From Szabonella sp046295215 (lineage in GTDB: Bacteria; Pseudomonadota; Alphaproteobacteria; Rhodobacterales; Rhodobacteraceae), in NCBI GenBank assembly GCA_046295215.1, contig JBKBNP010000008.1, positions 22,164 to 86,163 of the forward strand: a stretch of DNA of 64,000 nucleotides. The letters run 5' to 3'. The position numbers were made by a program, and so were the translations under genes. Under the pieces are notes generated by a model, which was not told the origin of the DNA, did not search any database, and saw only the letters and a program-made list of their open reading frames with translations. This document shows positions 25,621 to 34,706 of the stretch, in pieces; within the stretch, counting starts at the first letter, position 1; every line of letters begins with the position of its first letter.

Positions 25621-25872
25621 ATGTTTACAATCGAACACGAATTCGACGCCACCGTCATAACGCTCATCGACGAGGGCAGCGTGGCGCTGGCCGAGGATGT
25701 GACCATCTCCGCCTTCGAGGATTGCGTCACGCTGGAACAGGCCGATGCGCTGAGTGGCGAGCCGGTCACCATAACGCTGTCGATGGCGCAATTGCGTGAC
25801 CTGATGGCCGCGCTCGACCTGCCCGAAGGCAGCTATCGCCTTGGCCTGCCGGACCGCCAGACCACGACCTGA
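25621..25872 (+). CDS. Small acidic protein of unknown function
   Basis: 83 residues, acidic and cytosolic in composition (MFTIEHEFDATVITLIDEGS ... LPEGSYRLGLPDRQTTT). No signal, no membrane segment and one Cys (FEDCVTLEQ). Third-position GC is high, like the neighbours, and the start is divergent from the M48 gene with 110 bases between. No clear ribosome site is visible before the ATG. I do not recognise a family; a Rhodobacterales-specific hypothetical is likely. Confidence 0.55.
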   Translation: MFTIEHEFDATVITLIDEGSVALAEDVTISAFEDCVTLEQADALSGEPVTITLSMAQLRDLMAALDLPEGSYRLGLPDRQTTT

Positions 25873-25886
25873 TCCGGCCCTGCCCC

Positions 25887-25958
25887 CTTTCATCTTGGCG
25901 GAAATACCTCGGGGGGTGAGCACGCGCCCCGCGTGCGAGGGGGCAAGCAGCCCCCTCC
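25887..25958 (+). repeat. Structured intergenic repeat, copy F
   Basis: Leader CTTTCATCTTGGCGGAAATA then CCTCGGGGGGTGA, then hairpin GCACGCG-CCC-CGCGTGC, then hairpin GAGGGGGC-AAGCA-GCCCCCTC. It lies 15 bases after the stop of the small acidic protein gene, same sense, between convergent genes. No T run follows. Confidence 0.8.
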
Positions 25959-26002
25959 GCGCCACTCGTCACAGGCGCCACCGCGCAGATCGGGTGATGC
26001 GC

Positions 26003-26275
26003 TCACTCGACGCGGAACACCTTGAGCCGGGACGTCTCGCCGCGCACAAGACAGAGGCGCGAGGGGGCAATGACCAGCGCCTGCGCCAGCAACTGCTGCA
26101 CCGCCCGGTTCGCCCGACCGTTTTCCGGCGCGGCGGTCACATGGGCGCGCAATTCTCCCTGCGCATCCCGCTCAATCGCATTGCGGCGCGCGCCGGGGGC
26201 CACGCGCAGCGAAATCTCTGTCCCCGGCAGGGCCAGATGCGACAGATCCGGAAAGGCAGGGGCGGGCCGGGACAT
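26003..26275 (-). CDS. DUF167 (YggU-like) family protein
   Basis: 90 residues with the DUF167 pattern: LRVAPGARRNAIERD near the middle, then ELRAHVTAAPENGRANRAVQQLLAQAL and RLCLVRGETSRLKVFRV. A small alpha/beta protein, often next to YggT, of unknown function. The start MSRPAPAFPDL at 26275 follows GGAGAATC. It stands alone here, convergent with the acidic protein gene and its repeat copy. Confidence 0.88.
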   Translation of the reverse strand: MSRPAPAFPDLSHLALPGTEISLRVAPGARRNAIERDAQGELRAHVTAAPENGRANRAVQQLLAQALVIAPSRLCLVRGETSRLKVFRVE

Positions 26276-26389
26276 GACAGATTCTCCGTTTGCTTCCTGT
26301 TTCCGACGGCACCGACCCACCGCACAAAGAGGTGATGGCCCGGCGCGCGGCGGTCGGCTAGTCTCGGGTCATCAGAACAGGAGCCTGCC

Positions 26390-26803
26390 ATGACATTCCC
26401 GATCTTCCTGCGCGCCACGACCTTCGCCGGTCTGGCCCTGCTCGCCGCCTGCGGCACGCCTCAGGAACAATGTATCGCGGGGGTCACGCGCGACATGCGC
26501 GTGCTGGACCGGCTGATCGGGGAAAGCGAGGCCAACCTGCAACGCGGCTATGCGCTGCGCGAGGTCACCCTGTCCGACAGCCGCTATGTGATGTGCCACC
26601 CGGGCCGTCCGGCAGCGGCAGGCCATCCCGCCATCGCCCCGCAATATTGCTGGCGCGATTTCGACCGCACGGTGACGCGGCCCGCTGCGATCAATCTGGC
26701 CGAAGAACGGGTCAAGCTGGCCGAGATGAAGAGGAAACGCGCAGATCTGGCCCGGGCTGCGGCCCCGGCCATTGCCCAATGCCGCGCGCTTCACCCGGAG
26801 TGA
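26390..26803 (+). CDS. Small lipoprotein of unknown function
   Basis: 137 residues with lipoprotein signal MTFPIFLRATTFAGLALLAAC (Cys21). The periplasmic part has four more Cys (EQCIAG, YVMCHPG, QYCWRDFD, AQCRALHPE), suggesting two disulfides, and a helical, charged C-terminal stretch (NLAEERVKLAEMKRKRADLARA). ATG preceded by AGGAG. Divergent from the DUF167 gene and convergent with the SDR gene. No family name recognised. Confidence 0.78.
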   Translation: MTFPIFLRATTFAGLALLAACGTPQEQCIAGVTRDMRVLDRLIGESEANLQRGYALREVTLSDSRYVMCHPGRPAAAGHPAIAPQYCWRDFDRTVTRPAAINLAEERVKLAEMKRKRADLARAAAPAIAQCRALHPE

Positions 26804-26823
26804 CAGGGCCATCACGGCCCGCA

Positions 26824-27633
26824 TCAATGCGCGGCGATTGTCACGGCGTCGATCAGGCTGCGACCACCATCGACGGTCACGATCTGCCCGGTGATGAAAT
26901 CCGACGCATCGGAGGCCAGATACTGCGCCGTCTCCGCCACGACATCGGCGGGGGCGATGCGGTGCATCGGGGTGCCATCATTGATGGCGTCGTGCAGATC
27001 GACGTTTTCCTTGAGCGCGATCTGGAGGCTGGCGCTCATCACCGACCCGAAGGAAATCGCATTGACCCGGATGCGTTTGGGCGCCAGCGCCACGGCCAGC
27101 GACCGGGTCATCTGGTCCACCGCAGCACAGGAAATCGAATAGCCCAGAAGCTCGGGCCGCGTCCGGGTCGAGGCGATCGACGAGAGATTGATGATGGACC
27201 CCACCGGCCCCTCGGTCTGTCCTGATTTCTCGGCCTGTGCGATCATGCGTTTCGCGGTCATCTGCGACAGCCGCAGGCTTGCCAGCATGTTCTGCTGAAG
27301 CAGCAGCTCGACCGCATCCTCCTCGGGGTTCAGCGGGTCGGAGATGCGGAACTGGCGACTGGCATTGACCAGAACATCCACCCGGTCGAAGGCGTCGATT
27401 GTCGCGGACAGAAGGTTGGCAATGGTCAGTTTCTCGCGCAGATCCCCCGCGAAGTAACGTAGCGCGCCCTCGCTTTTCGCCTCTTCGGCGCATTCGCTGC
27501 ACAGCCGGTCATCATCGATGTCGGCGAACATGACATTGGCCCCCTTGTCGAGGAAATGCCGGGCGATGGCGCGACCGATGCCAGCGGCAGAGCCGGTAAC
27601 GATGGCGGTCTTGCCGGTCAGGGCGAAGGACAT
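26824..27633 (-). CDS. SDR-family protein lacking the catalytic lysine
   Basis: 269 residues of the short-chain dehydrogenase fold. The nucleotide motif TGSAAGIGRAIA (13-24), Asn90 in LVNAS and the active-site serine in INLSSIAS (about 151-152) are present. The YxxxK motif reads Y165-S-I-S-C169, so cysteine replaces the general-base/ribose-binding lysine; there is also no Lys at the enoyl-reductase position. The C-terminal VTVDGGRSL is normal. The protein may be an inactive or altered SDR. The rsmC-like gene lies directly upstream in the same direction (22 bases). Confidence 0.88.
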   Translation of the reverse strand: MSFALTGKTAIVTGSAAGIGRAIARHFLDKGANVMFADIDDDRLCSECAEEAKSEGALRYFAGDLREKLTIANLLSATIDAFDRVDVLVNASRQFRISDPLNPEEDAVELLLQQNMLASLRLSQMTAKRMIAQAEKSGQTEGPVGSIINLSSIASTRTRPELLGYSISCAAVDQMTRSLAVALAPKRIRVNAISFGSVMSASLQIALKENVDLHDAINDGTPMHRIAPADVVAETAQYLASDASDFITGQIVTVDGGRSLIDAVTIAAH

Positions 27634-27655
27634 GGCGGGGTCTCCGGGAAAAGGG

Positions 27656-28666
27656 TCAGGGTCGCGGGCGGATGGGGCGGCTTGCGCGCGTCAGGCGGAA
27701 CCGCCTGTCACCGCCGATTTCGGCACATTCACGAAACAACTCGGACAACAAACGATCATAGGGCAGATGGCGGTTGGCGACCAGCCAGAGCGTGCCATGC
27801 GGGGCAAGCAGACGCGCGGCGGCCTTCAGGAAGGCGAGGCCAAGGCCCGGATCCGCCTCCCGCCCGGCGTGGAACGGCGGGTTGCACAGGATGTGATCGG
27901 CCCCGCGCGGCAGCTTGAACGTCGTGGCATCGGCCCAATGGAACTGCGCGCGCGGATCGGTGATGTTGACCCGCGCAGAGGCGAGGGCCGCGGCCTCGGC
28001 CTCCACCAGGTGCAGCTTGCGCACCCCCTCCCGCGCCAGCCCGGCCCGCGCGAGATAGCCCCAGCCTGCACCGAGGTCGATCACCTCGCCATTGAGCTTG
28101 GGCGGCAGGGCTGCGGCAAGCTGGACCGACCCGTCATCCGGCCCGTCGGCGGAAAACACGCCCGGCAAGGTGATGAACCCCTCGCCCACCTCGCGCGGCT
28201 GCGCCTGCCAGTCAGCGGGCAGCACAGCGGCGGCAGGAAAGGAAAACAGCTTGCCATGCGCCTTGGCGACCGGGTCCGACACAGCGACATGGCCGCGCAG
28301 GTCGCGCAGAACCGAATCGGCGCCATCGGTCTTTTGCCCGTCCACAAGCACCGGTCCCCCCGGCACCACCCGGCCAGCGGCATGGTGCAAAAGCGCGCGC
28401 GCCTCGACCTTGGAGCGGGGCAGGCAGACCAGTGCGGCCACCGGCGGCGGCAGGCCCGCCTCATCCTCCGGCAGCGCGAAACAGCGGTATCCCCGCGCAG
28501 CCAGCGCGTCATGTTCGGGCCGGAACCCCTGCACGATGCGCAGGCGCGCATTGGTCAGGGGGGCGAGTTCATCCGGGCCACGCGGACGCAGGACCAGAAT
28601 ATCCCCGGTTGCGGGCAGGGCGGGCAGCGCCCCGTCAAGGGCGATGGTCAATCGGGCTGATCGCAT
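27656..28666 (-). CDS. rsmC: RsmC-like rRNA guanine-N2 methyltransferase
   Basis: 336 residues. The C-terminal half is a class I SAM methyltransferase (NGEVIDLGAGWGYLARAGLA for SAM binding, HLVEAEAAALASARVN, and the N2-guanine catalytic motif ILCNPPFHAG). The N-terminal half is the degenerate MTase-like domain of the RsmC/RlmG group. The likely product is m2G in 16S rRNA (G1207 in E. coli); RlmG-type specificity is the alternative. No other RNA-modification gene is adjacent; the SDR gene follows. Confidence 0.83.
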   Translation of the reverse strand: MRSARLTIALDGALPALPATGDILVLRPRGPDELAPLTNARLRIVQGFRPEHDALAARGYRCFALPEDEAGLPPPVAALVCLPRSKVEARALLHHAAGRVVPGGPVLVDGQKTDGADSVLRDLRGHVAVSDPVAKAHGKLFSFPAAAVLPADWQAQPREVGEGFITLPGVFSADGPDDGSVQLAAALPPKLNGEVIDLGAGWGYLARAGLAREGVRKLHLVEAEAAALASARVNITDPRAQFHWADATTFKLPRGADHILCNPPFHAGREADPGLGLAFLKAAARLLAPHGTLWLVANRHLPYDRLLSELFRECAEIGGDRRFRLTRASRPIRPRP

Positions 28667-28717
28667 GGGCGACCGCAGGGCGCGGCCCGGTTCCTTCTGC
28701 TCGGACAGGCGGTCTGC

Positions 28718-29059
28718 CTATTCCTTTTCCATCGTGCATTGCAAGGGATGCTGGTGGCGGCGTGCGAAATCCATCACCTGCGCAACCTTGGTTTCGGCCA
28801 CTTCGAAAGAAAAGACACCGACCACGGCGACCCCCTTCTTGTGGACGGTCAGCATGATTTCGAACGCCTGCGCATGGTTGAGCCCGAAGAACCGTTCCAG
28901 CACATGCACGACAAATTCCATCGGCGTGTAGTCGTCATTCAGCAGCAGAACCTTGTAGAGTGGCGGGCGCTGCGTTTTCGACTTGGGCTTGGTCAGCAGC
29001 GAGGCATCGCCATCGTTTCCGATCGGCTTTTCCGACAGGGTGAATGGCAAATGGGTCAC
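28718..29059 (-). CDS. clpS: ATP-dependent Clp protease adaptor ClpS
   Basis: 113 residues. The ClpS core is complete: YKVLLLNDDYTPMEFVVHVLERFFG, AFEIMLTVHKKGVAVVGVFSFEVAETK and the final ARRHQHPLQCTMEKE. It binds proteins with N-end degrons and hands them to ClpAP. The N-terminal ~30 residues are a flexible extension, as usual. Some Rhodobacterales keep clpA beside it; that is not the case here. Divergent from the HAD gene with 195 bases between. Confidence 0.96.
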   Translation of the reverse strand: MTHLPFTLSEKPIGNDGDASLLTKPKSKTQRPPLYKVLLLNDDYTPMEFVVHVLERFFGLNHAQAFEIMLTVHKKGVAVVGVFSFEVAETKVAQVMDFARRHQHPLQCTMEKE

Positions 29060-29254
29060 GGGTGCAGGGCTCCGTCAGGCAGGGATTCGCGGGTGAGGCT
29101 CAGGGGCGCAATATAATCCATTTTGCCTCTGCGAAAAGGGGCTGGCTGCAAGCCGGGTGGCAGGACCAGTGGCAGGGCCGGGGACCGGGCTTGCGGATCG
29201 TCGCGGCTCGCTGCACTGTCCGGCCCGGGAATTTGCCGCAGGCGAAGGTATCAG

Positions 29255-29959
29255 ATGGGCGATGACATTCGAATGGTCGGCTTCGACGCCGATGACACGC
29301 TGTGGCAGAACGAGGCATTCTTTCAACTGACTCAGGCCCGTTTCACCGCCCTTCTGGCCGATCACGCCGATCCCGACCATCTGGCTGAACGGTTGCTGGA
29401 GGCAGAGCGCCGAAATCTGGGCCATTACGGGTTCGGGGTGAAGGGGTTTGTTCTGTCGATGATCGAAACCGCCATCGAGGTGACCGGGGGCCGCGTGCCC
29501 ACCTCTGCCATTGCGGAAATCATGGAGGCCGGGCGCGACATGCTGCGCCATCCCATCGACCTTTTGCCCCATGCGCGCGAGGCGGTGGAGGCGGCGGCGG
29601 CCCATTACCATGTCCTGCTCATCACCAAGGGCGACCTGCTGGATCAGGAACGCAAACTGGCGCAATCGGGGCTTGGCGACCTCTTTCACGGGGTGGAGAT
29701 CGTGTCGGACAAGTCGCCCGAGGTTTACCGCCGCGTCTTTCAGCGCCATGGCGGGCAGGCGGAACGGGCGCTGATGGTGGGCAATTCGCTGAAATCCGAC
29801 GTGCTGCCGGTGATTGCCGCAGGCGGTTGGGGGGTGCATGTGCCGCACGGCCTGACCTGGGCGCTGGAACGGGCGGACGCGCCCGAAGGCCATCCCCGGT
29901 TCCGCACCCTGCCCGACCTCGGCGCGCTGGCGCGGTTGCTGGCCGCGCTTCAAGGCTAG
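29255..29959 (+). CDS. HAD-family hydrolase
   Basis: 234 residues. HAD motif I is MVGFDADDTLWQNE (nucleophile Asp of DADDT), motif II Thr/Ser is in VLLITKGD, Lys motif III is in VSDKSPEVY and motif IV in MVGNSLKSDVLP. The form is that of small-molecule phosphatases of the YjjG/Gph-like group. The start at 29255 has GAAGGT seven bases upstream. Substrate unknown. Followed after 218 non-coding bases by the carboxypeptidase gene. Confidence 0.85.
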   Translation: MGDDIRMVGFDADDTLWQNEAFFQLTQARFTALLADHADPDHLAERLLEAERRNLGHYGFGVKGFVLSMIETAIEVTGGRVPTSAIAEIMEAGRDMLRHPIDLLPHAREAVEAAAAHYHVLLITKGDLLDQERKLAQSGLGDLFHGVEIVSDKSPEVYRRVFQRHGGQAERALMVGNSLKSDVLPVIAAGGWGVHVPHGLTWALERADAPEGHPRFRTLPDLGALARLLAALQG

Positions 29960-30177
29960 GGGCGTCCCTCCAAGGCAGAAGACAGCCTAGGGATAGCAGG
30001 CAAAGGGAAACCCGCCACCAGATGTGCCTTGCACAATGGCAACATTCGGAACGCCCTGAAAGTCATTGAGATTTTGGGGTTTTCCGGAAGGCCATCGCGT
30101 GCTAGTCTTCGTTCAAGCAGACAAGACCCTACAAAAAAACAAGGGGTCATCCGAGGCAGGAACAAGGGACCAGCGAC

Positions 30178-31977
30178 GTGGCATCGCTTCAAGGGCTTTT
30201 CGCCCGCATCTGGATATTCATGGCAATTCTCGCGCTGATGGCTGCGCTGTCGGTGAGATCGGCCGAATCGGCGCCCTATGCCGCCATCGTGGCCGATGCT
30301 CGCACAGGGGAGATCCTCTATCAGGAAAACGCCAATACCCGGCTGCACCCGGCCTCTCTGACCAAGATGCTGACGCTCTATATCGCCTTCGACGCGGTGC
30401 AGCGCGGGGAGGCCTCGCTCGATACGATGGTGACCGTGTCGAAGAACGCGGCTGCACAACCGCCCTCGCGGCTGGGGCTGCGGGCCGGGCAGCGCATCGC
30501 GCTGCGCCATCTTATCCGGGCGGCGGCCCTGCGGTCCGGCAATGATGCGGCCTCGGCCATCGGCGATTTCCTGTCGGGGTCGGAGCCGGCCTTTGCCGAA
30601 CGCATGAACCGCACGGCGCGCGCGCTCGGCATGAAGAATTCGACCTTCAAGAATGCCAACGGGCTGACGGCACCGGGCCATCTGTCCACCGCTGCCGACA
30701 TGAACCATCTCGGGCGGCGGTTGTTCTACGATTTTCCGCAATATTACAACATCTTCTCGCGTCGGACCGATGATGCGGGCGTGGCGCAGGTCAACAATAC
30801 CAACAGCCGCTTCCTGGCCGCCTACAGGGGCGCGGACGGGATCAAGACCGGTTACACCAATGCGGCGGGCTTCAACCTGACCGCCTCGGCGGAACGCGGC
30901 AACAAACGGATCATCGCCACGGTGTTCGGCGGCAAATCCACTGCGCATCGCAATGCGAAAATGACCGAACTGATGGATATGGGCTTCCGTTCGGCCCCCG
31001 GCAACGCGCCGACGCGCAAGCCCGCCCCCGCCGACATTCCTGCCGATATGGTGGTAGCGGCCGCCCCCGAAACCAGCGCCAGCGGCTCCAGGGCTGCGGG
31101 CAAGACGATCCGGCTCATCACCTCGGTCAAAAGCTCGATCCGGCCGCGCGCACGTCCCGGCAGCCCCGCAGATCCGGCACAGGTCGAGGCGGCGGCGGAA
31201 CTGGTAATGGCGATGCAGGACGGAATCGCCGGGGCGCTTGCCCTTGCGACCGATGCACCACGAGCCGGTGCCCCCCCGGCAGAAACCTCGGCACAGGCGC
31301 CTGCCACGGCCCCCCGCCCTGCCCCTGCGCCTGACCCGCTGCCTTTCGCGGTCGCCGCGGCCGAAACCATCGACAGCCCGACCGTCGCAGCCGCAGAGCC
31401 GGAACTTCCTTTCCAGCTGGTCGAGGCCGATCCGGCCCCGGTGCCGGAAACTGCGGGAGCGGATACCGCAAGCGAGGCAGCCGCACAGCAGATCGTTGCA
31501 CTGTCGGGCCCGTCGCGCCGCCCGTCGCCCCGACCCGGAAACCTCGTCACCCGGACGGATGCAGCCCCCCCGGAACCGGTTGTGATGGCCGAGGCCGCAC
31601 CCGCCACGCCCGCCGAGGCGCTGGAAGTGGTTGCCCTTGTGGCCCCGATCGCGCCCCCTGCCGCCGCGCCAGCCACCTCCGCCGCGATGCAGATTGCCCC
31701 GCCACCCGCGCCGGAAGTGGTGACCCGCATCTCGACCTCGGGCGGGCGTCATTGGGGCATCAACCTTGGCAGCTACCCGTCCCGGGCCGCCGCCGAACGC
31801 ACGCTGATGCGCACGGCCCTGTCCGAAAGCACGACCCTGCGCGAAAGCCTACGCAAGGTGGTCGAGCGTCGGGGAGCCTATGAGGCGAATTTCATGGGCC
31901 TGTCGCGGGATCAGGCGGATCTTGCCTGCCGCAGGCTTCAGGCGCGCGCTGTCACCTGCTTCACGCTGGGGCCATAA
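30178..31977 (+). CDS. D-alanyl-D-alanine carboxypeptidase with C-terminal SPOR domain
   Basis: 599 residues, GTG start with AAGGGA upstream. A signal/anchor helix (about 10-29) precedes a low-molecular-mass PBP domain: S60-L-T-K63, S120-G-N122 and K223-T-G225 are the three catalytic motifs. It trims D-Ala from peptidoglycan pentapeptides in the periplasm. Residues ~280-515 are a long Ala/Pro-rich linker. The last ~80 residues (HWGINLGSYPSRAAAERTLM ... LACRRLQARAVTCFTLG) are a SPOR domain that binds denuded glycan at division sites. This DacA-SPOR fusion is common in alphaproteobacteria and suggests a septal role. Confidence 0.92.
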   Translation: MASLQGLFARIWIFMAILALMAALSVRSAESAPYAAIVADARTGEILYQENANTRLHPASLTKMLTLYIAFDAVQRGEASLDTMVTVSKNAAAQPPSRLGLRAGQRIALRHLIRAAALRSGNDAASAIGDFLSGSEPAFAERMNRTARALGMKNSTFKNANGLTAPGHLSTAADMNHLGRRLFYDFPQYYNIFSRRTDDAGVAQVNNTNSRFLAAYRGADGIKTGYTNAAGFNLTASAERGNKRIIATVFGGKSTAHRNAKMTELMDMGFRSAPGNAPTRKPAPADIPADMVVAAAPETSASGSRAAGKTIRLITSVKSSIRPRARPGSPADPAQVEAAAELVMAMQDGIAGALALATDAPRAGAPPAETSAQAPATAPRPAPAPDPLPFAVAAAETIDSPTVAAAEPELPFQLVEADPAPVPETAGADTASEAAAQQIVALSGPSRRPSPRPGNLVTRTDAAPPEPVVMAEAAPATPAEALEVVALVAPIAPPAAAPATSAAMQIAPPPAPEVVTRISTSGGRHWGINLGSYPSRAAAERTLMRTALSESTTLRESLRKVVERRGAYEANFMGLSRDQADLACRRLQARAVTCFTLGP

Positions 31978-32007
31978 GCGGGCCGCCAGTGAGGCGTCCG
32001 GCGCAGG

Positions 32008-32580
32008 TCAGGCCCGCCCCCCCGCCGATGACAGGGCAGACGGGTCAATCCCGAGATGGCGCAAGGCTGCGGCCCATTTCCCGCCATCCTCGGCCGCAAA
32101 GATCAGGTCATCCGCCGCTTCGCCGGTCAGCCAGTCGTTGCGGGCCAGTTCCTGTTCCAGTTGCCCCGGCCCCCATCCGGCATAGCCGAGCGCCAGCAGT
32201 GCCGAGCGCGGCCCCTCCCCCCGGCCCAGTGCGGTCAGCACGTCCTGCGTCGCCGTCATGGCATAGCTGCCCGCAATGTCCATCGTGGCCCCGTCCGCGC
32301 GGTAATCGAGGCTGTGCAGCACGAAGCCCCGCCCCCGTTCCACCGGCCCGCCGAAATGCACGCGGATCGCAGGCGTATCGGGCCGAAGCGCGATGCCCAA
32401 CTGTTCCAGCAATCCCGCAAAGCTCAACTCCGGCGTGGGCTTGTTGACGATCAGACCCATGGCACCATCCGGCGAATGGGCACAGATCAGGATGACCGAG
32501 GATTCGAACCTCGGGTCGTCCATGCCCGGCATCGCAATCAACAGCTTGCCGCCCAGATCCCAGTCCTGACGTTTCTTCAT
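32008..32580 (-). CDS. yqgE: YqgE/AlgH family protein
   Basis: 190 residues: GGKLLIAMPGMDDPRFESSVILICAHS (in part), DGAMGLIVNKP, VHFGGPVERGRGFVLHS and LGYAGWGPGQLEQELARN are all family marks. A single-domain cytosolic protein of unproven function. The start MKKRQDWDLGG at 32580 is preferred over an upstream ATG 18 codons away; the ribosome site (TGGTGGG) is weak. Divergent from the DsbD-alpha-like gene (135 bases between), convergent with the carboxypeptidase gene. Confidence 0.9.
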   Translation of the reverse strand: MKKRQDWDLGGKLLIAMPGMDDPRFESSVILICAHSPDGAMGLIVNKPTPELSFAGLLEQLGIALRPDTPAIRVHFGGPVERGRGFVLHSLDYRADGATMDIAGSYAMTATQDVLTALGRGEGPRSALLALGYAGWGPGQLEQELARNDWLTGEAADDLIFAAEDGGKWAAALRHLGIDPSALSSAGGRA

Positions 32581-32715
32581 GCGCCCACCATGCGCCGATG
32601 CGCCCGGCGGCTCAAGCCGTTCGCAGCGGCGCAAGCGCCACAGACGCGCGGATGGCGGCCCTCTCGCTGCAATGTGATTGTCATTACAGCCCTGCCGGGC
32701 CTATCACCTTTCGCC

Positions 32716-33537
32716 ATGACGCAGACTCCGAACCCGCCGCTTGCACTCTTCACCATTCTGGCCACGCTGCTGCTGGCGGCCCTGCCATTGCGCGCAGAGC
32801 CGCCGGGATTTGAAGGTGCGATCCGGCCCGGCTGGGTGATGGAGAACGGCAACCGCATGGCGGCACTGCATCTGCGGCTCAATCCGGGCTGGAAAACCTA
32901 TTGGCGCGCGCCCGGTGACAATGGCATCCCGCCCTCCTTCGACTGGACCGGGTCGCGCAATCTGGGGGCGGTGCGGTTCCACTGGCCCCGGCCCGAAGTG
33001 TCGGATGGCGCGGCGGGGCGGACGATCGGCTACAGCCGGGAGCTCATCCTGCCGATGGAGGTGCAGCCGTCTCGCCGTGGCGAGCCGATGCACCTTCAGG
33101 GCGAGGTGGAACTGGGCGTCTGCAAGGACATCTGCATCCCGGCGAGTTTCCGGTTCAGTGTCACCCTCCCCGGCCCCGGCCAGAAGGACGAGTCCATCAA
33201 CCGCGCGCTGCGCCAGCGCCCCTCCACCCCGCGCGAGGCGGGGATGCGCCGGATCGGCTGTTCGCTATCCCCCACTGCCGAAGGGCTGCGGATGGAGGTT
33301 CTGATCGACATGCCCTCCACCGGCGGACCGGAAACCGTGGTGGTCGAACCCGGCGGCAATGGCATCTGGGTTTCAGAGGCCGCCGTCCGGCGCGAGGGCA
33401 AGACCCTATGGGCCAGCGTGGATCTGATCCCGACCGCTGGCCGCGCGATTGCGCTGGACCGCGAGAGCATCATCGTCACAGTTCTGGGGCGCAACCGCGC
33501 AGTGGAAATCAAGGGCTGCCCTGCACCCCGGTCCTGA
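32716..33537 (+). CDS. DsbD-alpha-like (thiol:disulfide interchange N-domain) protein
   Basis: 273 residues with a signal peptide (LFTILATLLLAALPLRAEP). The mature part resembles the periplasmic N-terminal domain of DsbD: NRMAALHLRLNPGWKTYWRAPGDNGIPPSF (in part), and the redox pair VCKDICIP that would take electrons from a membrane partner. Membrane and thioredoxin domains of DsbD are absent, so it is a stand-alone alpha domain, a type known from alphaproteobacteria. An additional Cys is near the end (KGCPAP). No clear ribosome site before the ATG at 32716. Confidence 0.82.
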   Translation: MTQTPNPPLALFTILATLLLAALPLRAEPPGFEGAIRPGWVMENGNRMAALHLRLNPGWKTYWRAPGDNGIPPSFDWTGSRNLGAVRFHWPRPEVSDGAAGRTIGYSRELILPMEVQPSRRGEPMHLQGEVELGVCKDICIPASFRFSVTLPGPGQKDESINRALRQRPSTPREAGMRRIGCSLSPTAEGLRMEVLIDMPSTGGPETVVVEPGGNGIWVSEAAVRREGKTLWASVDLIPTAGRAIALDRESIIVTVLGRNRAVEIKGCPAPRS

Positions 33538-33639
33538 CCGCGCGATTTCCGGTCCGGGCCAACTATGGGCGCGTCATCCCCGGACGGCCCGTCCCGGCCC
33601 ATCCCGCAAAGGGTGGCCGGGTGCCGGACCGCCGCCTCG

Positions 33640-34221
33640 TCAGTTGCCGAACTTCTCCAGCCCGGCAAAGTCGATGGCTTCCAGCACCTTCATCATGTCG
33701 GCCACCTCGCCGCCCTGCGCCTGAACCAGAACCCGGTTGCCGACCAGACCGGAGAGTGAATCGTTCTGGTTGAGGAACCGCTGCCGGCCGATCCGTTCCA
33801 CCTTGCCGCCCATCTGCGCCATCATCGTCGCATTGCCCAGCATCGCCCCCATGGAAGCCACCATCGGGTTGTCGGCGGTCAGCGTCAGGGTAAAGCTGTT
33901 GCCCGCCCCTTCATAGCGCGCTTCCGCACCGGTGCCGCCGCCCATCATCATCAGGCCCGCGTTCATGTCGGTATTGACACTGCGCGTCCAGCCATCCGGC
34001 GCGTCGGGAAGGAAGGCCGAAAGGCTGTCAGCCTTCATGGCCTGCAATTGCTGCTGCGCATAGGCAAGCTCTTCCATTGCATATTGGATGTCCCCGGCCT
34101 GATAGGCTTCAAGCGCGCTCTGGATCGTGTCGGCGACCTGATCGGCACGGGCCACGGGCGCGGAAAGGATCAGAGCGGAGGACAACAGAATGGCGAGGCC
34201 GGGGCGCAATGTGAGGGTCAT
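33640..34221 (-). CDS. Periplasmic protein of unknown function
   Basis: 193 residues with a signal peptide (LAILLSSALILSAPVARAD). The mature part begins with a helical segment (TIQSALEAYQAGDIQYAMEELAYAQQQL), then a likely beta domain including GNSFTLTLTADNPMVASMGAML and RFLNQNDSLSGLVGNRVLVQAQG. AGGAGAA lies before the ATG. Met-rich stretch GLMMMGGG is unusual. Conserved-looking in Rhodobacterales by style, but I recognise no named family. Convergent with the DsbD-alpha-like gene. Confidence 0.75.
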   Translation of the reverse strand: MTLTLRPGLAILLSSALILSAPVARADQVADTIQSALEAYQAGDIQYAMEELAYAQQQLQAMKADSLSAFLPDAPDGWTRSVNTDMNAGLMMMGGGTGAEARYEGAGNSFTLTLTADNPMVASMGAMLGNATMMAQMGGKVERIGRQRFLNQNDSLSGLVGNRVLVQAQGGEVADMMKVLEAIDFAGLEKFGN

Positions 34222-34305
34222 GGGATTCTCCTGATAAATTGATTTCAGAAGAGTTTAGGGGCGACCTCGGCCTGCGGCAAGGGTCTGGCGCGGCTTGGGG
34301 GCGGA

Positions 34306-34635
34306 TCAGGAAGCGGCGTGCATCCGTTCGATATAGGCGCGCATTTCCTCGGCCTCGTGGCGGGCATCGCGCAGACCCTCCATGGCGGCACGCAATTCCG
34401 CCTCGGTCTGCGAGATCTGGTTGGTCAGTTCCGCCTCGCGCTGTTCGAGATAGAGGATCGCCTGATCACGCATCTCCTCGGCCTCGTGCAGCGACTGCGC
34501 CAGAGTGTCGAGTTCGGCGACATCGCCCCCCGCGACCCGGGTGAACCGGTGCAGAATCCAATGGGTGAACCAGCCCAGCATGAAGGCCACGAAAAGGATG
34601 ATCGTCGTCGCGATGATGAATTCGGTGCGGTTCAT
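34306..34635 (-). CDS. Membrane-anchored coiled-coil protein
   Basis: 109 residues. One N-terminal helix (MNRTEFIIATTIILFVAFMLGWFTHWI, residues 6-26) is followed by an almost continuous charged heptad pattern (LHEAEEMRDQAILYLEQREAEL ... LRDARHEAEEMRAYIERM, in part), predicted to be a coiled coil in the cytosol. The start at 34635 is chosen because the helix begins there; the ribosome site is weak. No named family. Its neighbour upstream in the same direction is the large OmpA-like gene (71 bases). Confidence 0.75.
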   Translation of the reverse strand: MNRTEFIIATTIILFVAFMLGWFTHWILHRFTRVAGGDVAELDTLAQSLHEAEEMRDQAILYLEQREAELTNQISQTEAELRAAMEGLRDARHEAEEMRAYIERMHAAS

Positions 34636-34706
34636 GGCGCGCTTTCTACAACGCGGCAGGAGAAGGAGCAAGCAAGGCCAGGGGCGCGGATCTGCGGCGT
34701 ATCGGA

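Noticed and set aside
30060..30177. Promoter elements in the gap before the carboxypeptidase gene
   Set aside because: TTGAGA near 30066 has no -10 at suitable spacing, and the other AT-rich bits do not form a convincing pair.
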